The translations under genes and the position numbers were made by a program. A stretch of 64,000 nt of DNA from Amoebidium appalachense (taxonomy: Eukaryota; Ichthyosporea): the NCBI GenBank assembly GCA_963693365.1, contig CAVNZM010000007.1, forward strand, positions 6,634,001 to 6,698,000. The letters run 5' to 3'. The notes beneath the pieces were generated by a model. It had not been told where the DNA came from and searched no databases. It was given only the letters and a program-made list of their open reading frames with translations. The number at the start of each line of letters is the position of its first letter. Within the stretch, counting starts at the first letter, position 1. This document shows positions 1-12,657 of the stretch, one piece after another.

Positions 1-55
1 GAACCATATATGCAGGGCCGGATAACAAAAAAAAAATCCACTAAGTCATGTGTGC

Positions 56-616
56 CTACAGTAGACGAAATGGTGCAAACACATAACAAAGCAAGCATGC
101 AACAATAAACACCAACAACATAAACATTTTTTGGGAAGAAATCATCACGGTGCACGTGTCTCCCCCTCTTCCACTAGGACTTGCAGGCATCATAGCGCCG
201 TCCTTCGAATTTCCACGAGCCTTTCCTCCTCCCACCATTTCACTTATCGGTGCCAACACCTGCACGAACGTATAGCCCTTACCGTTCGAATTTGCGCCTT
301 TTCCAGACCCCACAACCCCGTTGTTTTCCTTCAACTGACGGAGTTGCTCTTCGAGCTTGCGCAAGTCTGACTGTCTCCGCATGACTTCATAGTTTACAGT
401 CAGTTTTCCAGGTGCTGTTTTTCCGGTTGGTAGGTTGCACGTTGGGCAGCGGGGGAAAAGACTGCGGAAAACGGTCACAAGACATGTGCGGCATGCAGTG
501 TGCCCGCACTTTAGGACGAGGGGGGCGTGAGGGCCGGCGCAGGTAGTGGAGTATGGGGTGGTGCACACCACACAGCACGCAACTAGGGGTGTGGTGTCTG
601 GTGTTGCGGTAGCCAT
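56..616 (-). CDS. RING-finger protein with C-terminal membrane anchor (likely E3 ubiquitin ligase)
   Basis: Single-exon frame of 186 residues. A C3HC4 RING is visible near the N-terminus: Cys15, Cys18, Cys37, His39, Cys42, Cys45, Cys57 and Cys60, with the usual CGH and CPxC spacing. A short charged helix follows (about 80-98, Leu/Glu/Arg/Lys-rich, possible coiled coil), then a Gly/Ser-rich linker and one hydrophobic segment at about 163-182, close to the C-terminus. RING plus a single tail anchor is the architecture of small membrane E3 ligases that pass ubiquitin from an E2 to targets at ER, endosome or lysosome membranes. The target and the exact compartment cannot be read. The start is the ATG at 614-616; the stop is TAG at 56-58. 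Four CCAAT boxes lie 170-290 bp upstream. Function is inferred from domain architecture only. Confidence 0.85.
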   Translation of the reverse strand: MATATPDTTPLVACCVVCTTPYSTTCAGPHAPLVLKCGHTACRTCLVTVFRSLFPRCPTCNLPTGKTAPGKLTVNYEVMRRQSDLRKLEEQLRQLKENNGVVGSGKGANSNGKGYTFVQVLAPISEMVGGGKARGNSKDGAMMPASPSGRGGDTCTVMISSQKMFMLLVFIVACLLCYVFAPFRLL

Positions 617-788
617 TTTTGCTAGCTAAAAACGTAGTAATTGCGAGGGAAAAAATGAGTAAATATGTAGGAGAGAACTAAGCGAAACTAGCTTGTGTAA
701 ATTCGTTTGCGGCGGCTGACTACTCTAGACAACATAAACAAAAGGACGAGTTTGTTTTGTATGTATGCACGGAGTGAATACCATGTAG

Positions 789-901
789 CCAATCTGCCTT
801 CGTGATGCAAAGTAATTTATGATTGGTCATCTAATTTAGATTCAGATATTGCCGACTCATCCAACCAATCAGAGAAGAATAATGGTGCCCTTACAGCCAA
901 T
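789..901. promoter_or_regulatory. CCAAT-box cluster upstream of the RING gene
   Basis: CCAAT pentamers in either orientation start near 789, 821, 865 and 897, spaced about 32, 44 and 32 bp apart. They lie 170-290 bp upstream of the minus-strand ATG at 616. This matches NF-Y-type multi-CCAAT promoters. The rest of 617-1043 is AT-rich non-coding DNA with no frame I would call a gene. Confidence 0.5.
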
Positions 902-1043
902 CGATTACATTAACATATTTGATGGCTTAATTTTCATCTCGTTCAAATCTTTTAGATCAGGATCCCACACAGCGCGGCAACATGTGCGCATTCCTGTTCT
1001 GTTTCCCATGCTTGACAGCGTGCACAGCGTGCACAGAAAAAAA

Positions 1044-1116
1044 AGGCTCGACCGAGAATCGAACTCGGGACCTTCTGCTTACTAGGCAGACGCTCTGCCA
1101 TCTGAGCCATCGAGCC
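1044..1116 (-). tRNA. tRNA-Thr (anticodon AGT)
   Basis: A 73-nt cloverleaf. The 7-bp acceptor stem GGCTCGA/TCGAGCC is perfect, the D arm closes with GCTC/GAGC, and the 5-bp anticodon stem TCTGC/GCAGA carries the loop CTAGTAA, so the anticodon is AGT (Thr; A34 is normally edited to inosine). The T arm is CCGAG-TTCGATT-CTCGG. No intron; CCA is not encoded. Transcription runs leftward into an A run (T run on the coding strand) that can act as the Pol III terminator. It is the left member of a divergent pair with the gene at 3143, now separated by an inserted element. Confidence 0.95.
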
Positions 1117-2996
1117 ACTGCACACATGTCGTACCCCCGGATTTGGCTACTTTTTTCTAACTCGCGAATAATGCAATCGCTTGCATCCAACCCGATCGCC
1201 TTCTGACCGAAGCGCCCCGACCCTTGCACCAATCGTTTTTGCCGGACCCGGCTCCGGAATGGGCTGCGGTGTAGCTGCGCTCGGCTACATCAAAGTTTGC
1301 CAGACCCAGCTACAGACAGCTATCTGATTAGTAACCTTTTTCGTACAAGCACACATTCCCGAAAGCAGAAAAGAGCACGTGCATGTGAAAAATTATATAA
1401 TTATTCGGGGCAAGGACAGGGAAGCAGAGACACAGTGGTGCAGTGTAAAAGCACCACAAACACACGGGAACAAGGAACAAGGGAAACAGGAACGATCGGA
1501 GCAGTGTACACAACGATGTTCGACACGACTGAACAAAATTTATTTCGATCTGGTATATATACTCGAAATTCCCTTAAGTCAAATCTATCCGTGATTTTCG
1601 ACCAGTCGGAAATTAGATCTGTCTCTTAAAGAAACCAATCACTAAGAACTGATTGCTTTCAGAGAGATCCGGTACGCGGATATGTACATGATAGGGCACA
1701 GACACTAGCGAAGATCAACTCGTGTCATTATCGAGGAAGCGAGGGAAAGTTCTAACCTATGACAAACTGCAAAGACTCAGACACACCACACTTAACCTTA
1801 ATGATTGGTTAAAGCACGGCAACACATGAAAACTAAAGTAAATTAATGAAGTCTGATCACACAAGGCAACCCAAGTGTAGCCTAAGTGTTACCGTCCAAT
1901 CAACACATATTAAGTACCACAAATCTACCTAACATATATTAATAGAAAAGAAATACGATTATACACATGAAAACAAGGAGAGAAAGAAAAGAAATAAAGA
2001 AAGAGAAAGAGAAAGGAGAAGAGAGCATAGATCGACAAACAAGATAGCAATAGTATAACTATAACTAAAGATATTTATGTACAAACGAACATGTACACGT
2101 CTCTCCCTGAGTGGGTGGATCCGTGTACATACATATTAATATTCTAATCGATATTGCAACACACGATTAAAGCCGATACAATACGATTACAAGTATACAA
2201 GCATATCGGAAATTGATGCCATACTTTTTGTACAAGGAGTGTAGCTTTTACACTAAGTACATGAACTAAAACATAACACAAACTAAAACGATCTTACCTA
2301 ATGTAGATACTACGTACTACAACAGCATGTGCTCGGCATAGGCACAGACCTAAAGTAGTCTTGCTGTTTAAACTAATGACCTAAAGCAGCTTGTGGAGTT
2401 TCACATATGCATGCGGCCAAATTTGTCGCGGAATGTACAAAGCTGAGCAGTGCACAAGCTCGGCAAGGCTTTATTTTTGCTTTACTCAGATCACAAAGCA
2501 GCTTTCTTGAATATTCGCCCACGTGCACATGTCTTGTCGTGGTCGTAATCCTCTGAAATGTCAAATCTCAGAAGTGGTGGTCGAGGTTATAACGCGGGTT
2601 TCATTGGATGATACGCGAGGAGACGTCATAGCTGCATACGTCTTCTGCAAGAAGCCGGAATTGCGGTACGCATACAGAGATTTGCTATCCTCTGGCTGTA
2701 TATAGCATTTCAGTGTGTGTTCCATTTTATTTCATCTTACATGTAGCTGATAAAATATCTACAGGATTCACTAACCGCCGATAAAAAAGAAGACTTGGGT
2801 CTGGCAAAAATGTAGCCGAGCCGAGCGCAGCTACCGTGACCGCAGCCCATTCCGGAGCCGGATCCGGCAAAAACGGGGTTGGTGCAAGGGTCGGGGCGCT
2901 TCGGTCAGAAGGCGATCGGGTTGGATGCAAGCGATTGCAATATTCGCGAGATAGAAAAAAGTAGCCAAATCCGGGGGTACGACATGTGCGCCACTG
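1115..2996. mobile_element. 1.87-kb TIR element inserted at the 5' end of a tRNA-Thr gene
   Basis: The element spans 1121-2990. The left arm (1121 to about 1307) and the right arm (about 2797-2990) are near-identical inverted repeats of roughly 190 bp, starting CRCACATGTCGTACCCCCGG. CCACTG occurs at both outer edges (1115-1120 and 2991-2996) and reads as a 6-bp target-site duplication. After the right copy, the normal tRNA-pair spacer resumes up to the tRNA at 3143. The interior (1308-2796) is AT-rich, has no frame above about 100 codons and no recognisable transposase, so the element is probably non-autonomous. The superfamily is not assigned. Confidence 0.8.
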
Positions 2997-3142
2997 CTGA
3001 CACCCTGTCAGTGCACACATCCCATATCCCTGGGTATGACTTGAGGTGGGTGCAAGCTTAATTATAAGGTACGATGTGAAGTGAATGAAGGGAACCGCTA
3101 CGTGTCATGTTCAATCATGGCCCGTACTGGACAGGCAGCAGG

Positions 3143-3215
3143 GGCTCGATGGCTCAGATGGCAGAGCGTCTGCCTAGTAAGCAGAAGGTCCCGAGTTCGA
3201 TTCTCGGTCGAGCCT
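3143..3215 (+). tRNA. tRNA-Thr (anticodon AGT)
   Basis: Identical 73-nt tRNA-Thr(AGT) cloverleaf on the plus strand, followed by TTATTTTT, a usable Pol III terminator. It is the right partner of the minus-strand gene at 1044. The intervening 2991-3142 is the same spacer seen between the other tRNA pairs. Confidence 0.95.
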
Positions 3216-3252
3216 TTATTTTTACCAGTTCGCGACGTCCATTCTGAATGAT

Positions 3253-4005
3253 ATTTTCTAGTGCAGAATTTTAGGTCGTGTTTGGCAGCCGAAATAATCG
3301 TATTCGTATTATTGTGCGAAAAGACGATTAATCGTATTTATAAAACTATTTTGAGGTATGCGTATTTTGGGGCAATAATACGATTATGGCGCGCCGGCAA
3401 ACGCGCCTAAACACGCAAGGTATACTCGCTCAATCGTCACTTACGTTTCAGCAATGGAATGCTAAAAGTGTATTGTGCAGATGTTTGATTGGGCGGAGGG
3501 ATGTAACCTGATAATGAATACAGTAAGTACTTGGAAGTGCAATTAAAAGCCATATTTTGAGCTTTGATTGCATCTTTATTTATAAATTTTATTACTAAAG
3601 TTACCTTGTTACACATCCTATTGTTTTTAGTTTATTTCTATTGTAAAAAAGCATTTTTTGGGAAAAGAACAGGCAAAGTACTGATACCGAAGTTCCGCCA
3701 ACTCAAAGCCACAATAACCATAAATGGTTCGCGGTAGTTCCGAAATCGGATAGGAGCAGATCCATCCAATAGAAGCTTACTCGCTTATGATTCGCTAAAA
3801 GTTATGTCGTCTTTTTGAAAATCACCTCCAGAAGTGAAAAGACGATATAAAAGCGATCCCATCGTCTTTTCGCGAGATATAATTCTGCGGCGTGTTTGGC
3901 ACGACACAAATTCGTATTCGTGGTATTGCGCGAAAATACGAATACGATGAAAACACGATATAAGTGCGCTGCCAAACACGCCCTTAACATTTTCTAGTGC
4001 AGAAT
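3253..4005. mobile_element. 719-bp inverted-repeat element flanked by a 17-bp direct repeat
   Basis: The 17-mer ATTTTCTAGTGCAGAAT is present at 3253-3269 and 3989-4005. Immediately inside are inverted termini: left GGTCGTGTTTGGCAGC near 3274, right GCTGCCAAACACGCCC at 3969-3984. Internal copies of the terminus occur near 3381-3415 (degenerate) and 3889-3902. Between them are short runs rich in CGTATT/AATACG. There is no coding frame. It looks like a MITE or foldback element, possibly two nested copies. A 17-bp flanking duplication is unusually long for a cut-and-paste element, so the flanking repeat may instead be part of the element. Confidence 0.6.
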
Positions 4006-5869
<1,864 letters not shown>

Positions 5870-5942
5870 AGGCTCGACCGAGAATCGAACTCGGGACCTT
5901 CTGCTTACTAGGCAGACGCTCTGCCATCTGAGCCATCGAGCC
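5870..5942 (-). tRNA. tRNA-Thr (anticodon AGT)
   Basis: Same 73-nt cloverleaf as the copy at 1044, with all stems perfect and anticodon AGT. It is the left member of a divergent pair with 6076-6148, with a 133-bp spacer between them. Confidence 0.95.
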
Positions 5943-6075
5943 ACTGCTGACAGCCTGTCAGGCACACATCCCATATCCCTGGGTGGGTGTCAGGGTACGA
6001 TGTGAAGTGATCAAAGGGTCACTGAAGGGACCCGCTGGGTGTCATGTGCATGGCCCGTAATGGACAGGCAGCGGT
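5943..6075. repeat. Conserved spacer of the divergent tRNA-Thr pair, orientation A
   Basis: Spacer shared by the tRNA pairs: CATCCCATATCCCTGGG near the left tRNA, then TACGATGTGAAGTGATCA, GGGTCACTGAAGGGACCC and CATGTGCATGGCCCGTA near the right tRNA. The same order is seen at 2991-3142. At 7640-7778 and 18157-18304 the same sequence is present in the opposite orientation. It may hold the 5'-flanking promoter elements of both tRNA genes. Confidence 0.75.
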
Positions 6076-6148
6076 GGCTCGATGGCTCAGATGGCAGAGC
6101 GTCTGCCTAGTAAGCAGAAGGTCCCGAGTTCGATTCTCGGTCGAGCCT
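6076..6148 (+). tRNA. tRNA-Thr (anticodon AGT)
   Basis: Identical tRNA-Thr(AGT) on the plus strand, followed directly by TTTTT (Pol III terminator). The flanks beyond both tRNAs of this pair are themselves inverted copies (CCTTTTGCACAA on each outer side), so the palindrome extends past the tRNA genes. Confidence 0.95.
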
Positions 6149-6201
6149 TTTTTGCCTTTTGCACAAGCTGTCGTGTGGAGCCAAACCTGCCCGTCCCCCC
6201 C

Positions 6202-6243
<42 letters not shown>

Positions 6244-6725
6244 AAGAAAGTCTATCTGGGCATGGTGCTGGAAACATTGGCAGGCAAATGGAAGAAATTT
6301 TGTTAGCTATTGCTACCCTCTCACCCCTCCCCTATTCCGGACCCACCTCTCCTCTCCTGGCTTTTTCCTCTCAAAATTTGAAGACACAAATAAACACCCT
6401 CACACAGACACACACACAACCAAGCAGACCGTCGTGATCATAGACCCACCCCAAGCCTCTTTCCCATGTACATGTGCTTCTCTGTCTCTGAGCAAAGTCA
6501 TCCTCGTCCGTCCGACCCAGATTCTAATATATATATATACACATAGTATGTATGAGCATGCATCATCGTGACTGCAACAATTTACATGAGACGGTTTTGA
6601 ACGAATGTGCTTGTGGCTGCTTCGTCGAGTTTCGAATCATGTAAACCAGAAACCACACTACCATTAAACTAACACTCAGCTAAATCCCCTCACCCCCTCC
6701 CCCCCCCCCTTCCCCTCCACCCTCC

Positions 6726-6816
<91 letters not shown>

Positions 6817-7566
6817 CCGCGATGCCACACCTTTTGAAATACCCTTCAAGTTGGCGGGCACCACGGAAAAGGTGATGGAATGCATAGTACTAACAACGGA
6901 TAGTTCTGACGATTCGGCACAGAGCAGGAAATAACACTCACAGGTCGCCCCCACCCATAAACCACCCACCCACACACCCACACACCTACCCCGTGACCCA
7001 CCCACCAACCCACCCACAGTGTGTAGACTGGTGGCACCAACCGTGGCCACCCAGATGCATAGCACCAACAAACACACGCAATCGCGCACGCTTGCAATTG
7101 CGTGTGTACACACACACACATGTGCACGCACACGCACACGTGACACACACGCACACTCGTACACAAATTGAACACACACACATGTGCACACACCGGTCCC
7201 ACCCACATCCACACCCACACACATACACACACAGTCAGAAGCACGCGTACTTGCACACACACGCGGGGAAATGATTCTATCTGGCTGGTAGCCTGAACTA
7301 AAGCGAAAGTAACTGACGTCGCAAACCGCACACACGGACACACGGCACAGATATGCAGTCACACACGCATGCACTTCACATGCACCACACATAAACCCAC
7401 GCCCCCACACTTCCGTAAACCGACAGAAACAAGCATTTACACATGCACACGCACACACACACACACGCACCGTGACACTTGTAGGCACAGCGGGATAAAG
7501 ACCTCAACGAAGTTTGCTATGTATGTACATTCGATTGTAAATAGAAGTCGTGGGTGGTAAAAGGAA
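6149..7566. repeat. Intergenic region with poly-C, (CT)n and AC-rich DNA
   Basis: Poly-C at about 6195-6241, (CT)n at 6728-6763 running into poly-C to about 6815, then AC-rich DNA with CACACA runs at 7105-7470. I see no supportable gene; the open frames are Pro, Gly, Cys-Val or His-Thr repeats. Confidence 0.75.
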
Positions 7567-7639
7567 AGGCTCGACCGAGAATCGAACTCGGGACCTTCTG
7601 CTTACTAGGCAGACGCTCTGCCATCTGAGCCATCGAGCC
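7567..7639 (-). tRNA. tRNA-Thr (anticodon AGT)
   Basis: Identical tRNA-Thr(AGT) cloverleaf, left member of the third divergent pair. The spacer to the right (7640-7778) is inverted relative to the one at 5943-6075. Confidence 0.95.
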
Positions 7640-7778
7640 ACTGCTGTTTGACCGGTACGGGCCATGCACATGACACGTAGCGGGTCCCTTCAGTGACCCT
7701 TTGATCACTTCACATCGTCTCTTGACACCCACCTCATATTTTGGATGTGTGGACTGACAGGCAGCCTTGTGTAACCGT

Positions 7779-7851
7779 GGCTCGATGGCTCAGATGGCAG
7801 AGCGTCTGCCTAGTAAGCAGAAGGTCCCGAGTTCGATTCTCGGTCGAGCCT
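7779..7851 (+). tRNA. tRNA-Thr (anticodon AGT)
   Basis: Identical tRNA-Thr(AGT), followed by TTTTATTTT. The right flank (TTATTTTACCGTCGCGACGT) resembles the flank after the tRNA at 3143, showing that the duplicated unit extends past the tRNA. Confidence 0.95.
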
Positions 7852-8771
7852 TTTATTTTACCGTCGCGACGTACGAAGAGATATCCACAGTTGTTGTTTT
7901 TGGTGTGCAGCAGCATGCATGCCCTTCAAGTGTAGGCCTACAAGACCATGGAACAGCAAATGTGTACAAAATGCATATGGTGCCTCCAGTGGAACTACTA
8001 TGTCGAGGAGCAAGTTGGATGATTGTCAACTCAATACTTGGGCTGCATATTAGTGCTGTGTCGAGTGAGAGCATGCACGTGTGTTGCTCGCCCTTTTGTG
8101 CGTCTTGTGTTCCGGACACGCGTACGTATGCCAAACCTTATACGTTTGTTCTGCAGTGTACGTGCTTGCCAACTGTTTTCGCCTATATATATATACACTA
8201 TGAGGTATATGCACATGCCGCAAGTGGTGTGAGTGCGCACTAGGCTAAAAACGCGTGTGTGCTTCTTACTGTTCTTACTCTGCCGGCTTGCATATGTTCA
8301 AGTGCCTGCAAAAGCAAAGGCTTTTATCGGAACTCCGTCGGAGTCGGAACTCAGGCCACGCTAGCCCTATTTGTGTGTGCGCGTACATATTTGCCTTGGC
8401 GCTAAATGCAGGGCCCGAGTGTTATGCATTTGTAGTGTTTTGTTGTGCCATCTTGGCGTGTGCCACTGCCACCTATTAGCTTCACGCGGAACGCGATGGT
8501 GTACCTAAATATGGCTTGGGATAAACGATATTGATTGGCCATAATCTAAATCTAGATCTGCGAGCCAACAGCCAATAGAACACTTTGGGCATTTTAATTG
8601 GTTTATCTATAATCTATTTCAGATCCGACACGACGACGACGGTTGCACCCTCGCCCTTCCCCCCCCCCCCCCCCCCCCCCCCGTTCCCACCTCGAACCGT
8701 TCCCACCTCGAAATTTTTGGGCGTGGGGGGGGGGGGGGGGGGGGGGGGGAAAGGGGATTTTTTTTTTTTTT

Positions 8772-8821
<50 letters not shown>

Positions 8822-9347
8822 ATCCGAGTCTGCAGTGTGCTTGCCATTAATTTACGGTGTCATTATTAATAAAACAGCTGCAGCATGTGAAAGTGACCTG
8901 CAATCACTTCTACACATTATTATTATGGTATTTTGACTACGTAATGATATCATAGGTATTAAAAAGGCGAATGTCGCATGCATGGATGTATACGTAGTGT
9001 GTGCTTGACGTGTATGTGGTTGCGTGTGTGCATGTTCATGTGTGTGTGCCGTGTGTGTGCATTGAATGTGACAGCATACTCTACATACACCGTGACATTA
9101 CAGTTAAACTGTAAGTAACATTACAATCATAAACTACCACTCTGACATGCTGAACATTACTGGAAGTTAAATGTTACAATTAACACCTAACAAACTGATT
9201 CTTAAGTTACTGTATTGACTAAGTCTTGGCATCATGATGCCAAATCCCATACTAATCGAACCTACTAGACATGCCCTACGTTTGCCACCTGACCCCAAAG
9301 CAGCTGGCAGCCACAATAACAATTAGAAACTACGTGGAGGGATTGGC
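7852..9347. other. Intergenic region with an orphan CCAAT cluster and homopolymers
   Basis: CCAAT boxes near 8534, 8572 and 8597, with AGATCTG between the first two, look like a promoter but no recognisable gene follows. A block of C, G, T and G homopolymers occupies about 8659-8820. The rest, 8830-9347, is AT-rich single-copy DNA without a convincing frame. Confidence 0.5.
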
Positions 9348-10289
9348 TCACTTCCACCTATTATCCGTGACACTAAAACTGAGCAGGCGGATGCCAAAAG
9401 CGGTGACCAGAGCATACAACATGGCCTTGCACCTACAGCATTGCATGTAAGTATGACACAGATGGGGAGGGATTGCTAAAGTCAGTTGACAGACGCTACA
9501 TTGTGCACTGGCTATCGTGCTCGGGTATGTGTGATAATAACTGGGGTGGAACACTTGCGGATGGTGCGGGTGCTGGCTAGGGGGAATCACCCCAGACTGT
9601 TGGGTGCTTTGGAATTCATCCGCCGAATCGGTTGACGAACTGGTGGGATCATGCTCCTGAGGGGCAACACCTGTGTTGGTGCTTGCACGTGAAAGGCCGC
9701 TGGGCTTGGCCTTCTTTGACGGGGCAGTCTGTGAATTACTCTGTGACTTCAGCCCACGTTTCGTGTTTCGTGCTCTCTCGCTTGCTTTCTCCGTAACTGT
9801 CCTAGCAGCGGCTTCCTTAGCCCTCGCGATTTCCTCCCTCACCTCGGCGGCCACCTGACTACGCAAACGTCTTTCCTTCTCAATGTGTTCTATTTTTGAC
9901 TTGATTTGTTTCAATGTTTTGGAAAGGATGGCATCCAGCCCCACACCCTCCTCGTTGCCCTCCAATGCTGCATGGTAATGTGCAAATATGTCCTCCTCTG
10001 TTGCCGGCAACTTTTGTTCCGCAAGCGAAATAACAATACTTTCAATCAACGCGGTCTCCGCATCCGACCATCTACCCGAACGTACCTCCTCGCCCACAGA
10101 CACATAATACTCCAAACCATTCTGATCTGTGGTTCGTGTTTGCGTGAATCGTGCGCGCCGCCTTTGCGTTGGAACCGTGGCAGTGGCCTTGCCCCTGGTG
10201 GCTGTTGTGTTGGCCGTATGGGTGGTGTTGGACCCATCACCACTTCTCAGGGAAAGGTTCCCCCCTTCGCCGGATAAATGCAGCTGCAT
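9348..10289 (-). CDS. Myb/SANT-like, coiled-coil, zinc-ribbon protein of the transposon block
   Basis: Frame of 313 residues counted from the ATG at 10287-10289; it may instead be a 3' exon, since a good acceptor (TCATGGACAG) lies at about 10335. Not assigned to a named family. An N-terminal Ser/Thr-rich tail precedes a SANT/Myb-like helix start (RSGRWSDAETALIESIV), then a Lys/Glu/Arg/Ala-rich coiled coil with nuclear-localisation-like basic runs, a Ser/Gln/Pro/His-rich linker, and a C-terminal CxVC...QCCRC zinc ribbon resembling LSD1-type zinc fingers. It lies directly downstream of the OTU/CXC exon on the same strand, so an accessory DNA-binding protein of the same element is likely. The exon at 10937 ends in phase 2, which does not join this frame directly, so an extra exon or a separate transcript is needed. 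Confidence 0.55.
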   Translation of the reverse strand: MQLHLSGEGGNLSLRSGDGSNTTHTANTTATRGKATATVPTQRRRARFTQTRTTDQNGLEYYVSVGEEVRSGRWSDAETALIESIVISLAEQKLPATEEDIFAHYHAALEGNEEGVGLDAILSKTLKQIKSKIEHIEKERRLRSQVAAEVREEIARAKEAAARTVTEKASERARNTKRGLKSQSNSQTAPSKKAKPSGLSRASTNTGVAPQEHDPTSSSTDSADEFQSTQQSGVIPPSQHPHHPQVFHPSYYHTYPSTIASAQCSVCQLTLAIPPHLCHTYMQCCRCKAMLYALVTAFGIRLLSFSVTDNRWK

Positions 10290-10936
10290 GGTAGACGGGC
10301 GACCTGGACGGTTTGGCTCTGGCCGCTGTCCATGACTGCATGTGTATGTGCGTTTGTGTGTGCGTGTGAATGCGCGCGCACGTGTACACATGTGTGTTTG
10401 TGTGTGCGTGCGCACACGTGCTCTGTGGGTGCGTGCGTGCGTGGATTCGTGCACCTGTGCATCTATCCACACACGTGTATGCATGGACCATGATGCGCGG
10501 ATGCATTGTGTGTGTGTGTGTGTGTGTGTGTTGGGGGGGGGGGGGGGGGGGGGGGGGGAGGGGCTGTGTGTGTGCGTGCACACGTGCATGCGTGTGTGTG
10601 TTTAAGTTTGTGTATGGTGTGCGGGTGTGCAGGTGGTGAGCAGTGGGGAAGGTGGGGGGGGAGGAGGAGGGGTTAGACATCATGAAACGACGGATACAGG
10701 AGGGGGAGGGCATTGGGAGAGGGGGCTTTTCTTTCCCCTCCGGGGGGGGGGGGGGGGGGGGGGGGAGGGAGAGGGGGGGGAAATTTAAAGGGGGGGGGGG
10801 GGGGGGGGAATAAAGAGAGGGACAAGCAGAAATACCTGGATTTGGCCAAGTTAAGGTTTCGATTATAAAGTACCAAGTGTGGGCAAATAGAGGATGCAAA
10901 AGAAGAAAAGTAGCAAATGCATATCATACGGCTCAC

Positions 10937-11761
10937 CTGTTGCCACAATTCTCACACCTGCATGCCTGGGTGCATGCCCGCTTGTTCTTTGCGCATATGC
11001 AACGCTCATGCCCATCGTATGCCTGCACTTTTCCCCCGCCGTTCTTAAAACCACAAAAAAAACGTGTTCTATCCTTACTGTTTCTATTACAGCTGCAGCC
11101 CTTGGCGGGCAACCCACCGAACGTGTCAGTTGTGTTAGCGTTAGACGCCAACTCCGTCGAGTTTTCCGTGTCAACTGAGTGTGATGTCTGTGTTTGGTTG
11201 TTGTCCGAGATTTTGTTCGCATGCGACAAGCGAGGTATTACCACTGAGTAATGATCTGCTGCACCGTTAAGTGATACGGGTATGGCAATGTTGGGTTCGA
11301 TGACGGTGGGTGGAGTGACCGCAACTACACCGTGATTGGCAATCGTGCTAAAAATGGTTATTGGTATGCGGAGTGCGTTGGCTAAGCCCAGCACCATCGC
11401 GTCACCGGCTGCAGAAGCAAAATGGGCGCGCCGAGGACAGCGGAAATCATCAGCTACGTATGCGAGGGTCACCCTTGAAAGGAATCCTTGGTATTCTGCT
11501 AGATTTCGCCGCCATTCGTTTACCATTAGTTCGCGTAGCCGTCCAATCGCCTCTATAGGCTCCATATTAGCTGTAAACCCCAATGTGTTGAGGTGTTCAC
11601 GGGTAGCTACATGACCGCTTTGTAGATACTGATTGATATAATGCCACACCGAATGAAACAAACAGTTGCCGTCAGCGGGTGTTTCCATAAGCTCCATTCT
11701 CCAGGCACCCAGAATTTGAAGAAGGCGTTGTTGCTGGACCTCAGGTGGCCCGGATATGTCC
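10937..11761 (-). CDS. OTU + CXC domain exon of the transposon gene
   Basis: Exon of 825 nt. The OTU-family cysteine-protease signature is PADGNCLFHSVW with catalytic Asp and Cys about 25-30 residues into the exon, and the partner His is in GAADHYSVV some 140 residues later. OTU enzymes cleave ubiquitin or ubiquitin-like chains. After a Ser/Thr/Asn-rich linker comes a CXC cluster (GCSCNR..., RCICAKNKRACTQACRCENCGN), the Zn/DNA-binding module seen next to transposases in many eukaryotic elements. The acceptor is CAACACAG and the donor GTGAGC. OTU and CXC parts on transposons are known; the protease role in transposition is not, and is not claimed here. Confidence 0.75.
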
Positions 11762-12622
11762 CTGTGTTGCACATCACAAGGAAGAATAAGCAAAGACAAG
11801 AAGTGGGAGGGTGACGTAGGGCAGTGGTGGTGGGGTGGGTGACAGTGGGGTGGGATTGGGGGGGGGGGGGGGGGGGGGGGGAGGGAAGAGAGAGAAAGAC
11901 ATATTATGGGAAAGGCGGAAAGGCCGAGGAGCAGAACAAGGGAAACCTTGGCGTGTGTGTGTGTGTGCGTGTGTGGGTGGGTTGGGGTTGGGGGGGGGGG
12001 GGTTGGGGGTTGGGGGGGGGGGGGGGGGGGGGCATTAGATTATTAAGAATTCTATAAGTGAATAAGAGTGTGTGCGCTCGTGGCTGCGAGGGAGGGTGCA
12101 TGCGTGCATGCATGGGTGCGTTCGTGTGTGCAGGTGTGTGAAAGGGGAGGGGTGTGTGTGTGGGGGGGGGAGGGGGTTAGGCACTCTGAAGGGGGCCGGG
12201 CAGGTGTAAGGGAGTACTGATGAAGGAGGGGCTATGAACGGGGGGGGGGGGGGGGGGGGGGGGGGGTAGATGCAGATGCTTTCAAATAGGTGGAAGAGAA
12301 GCAGGGAGCTTCCAAAAAGGTAGGATGGAAGATATAGGTATACTATTAGAGAATAATGAGAATTAGGGGAGGTAAGAGGTAATGGAGGACTTGAAAAGGA
12401 GGGACGAATGGGCAGAGGCCCTCCTGAGGGGGAGGGGGGGGGGGGAGGGGGAACAGGACAGGCATAATAAGTGGGCCTGGGGAGGCAGGTTGTCTGACAA
12501 AAAACTGGTGTCACTTGGGTTGGAAGGAGAGATGGATTAATACATGCAAGGAAGTAAGGAGGTGGAGCAGTTGGGAGGAAGAATTGTGGGAAGGAGGAGA
12601 GGGGGGAGGGGGATGCAGAAAA

Positions 12623-12657
<35 letters not shown>

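Noticed and set aside
5870-5942. Open frames across the tRNA genes that repeat a similar peptide at every copy
   Set aside because: They are translations of the tRNA sequence and recur only because the tRNA is repeated.
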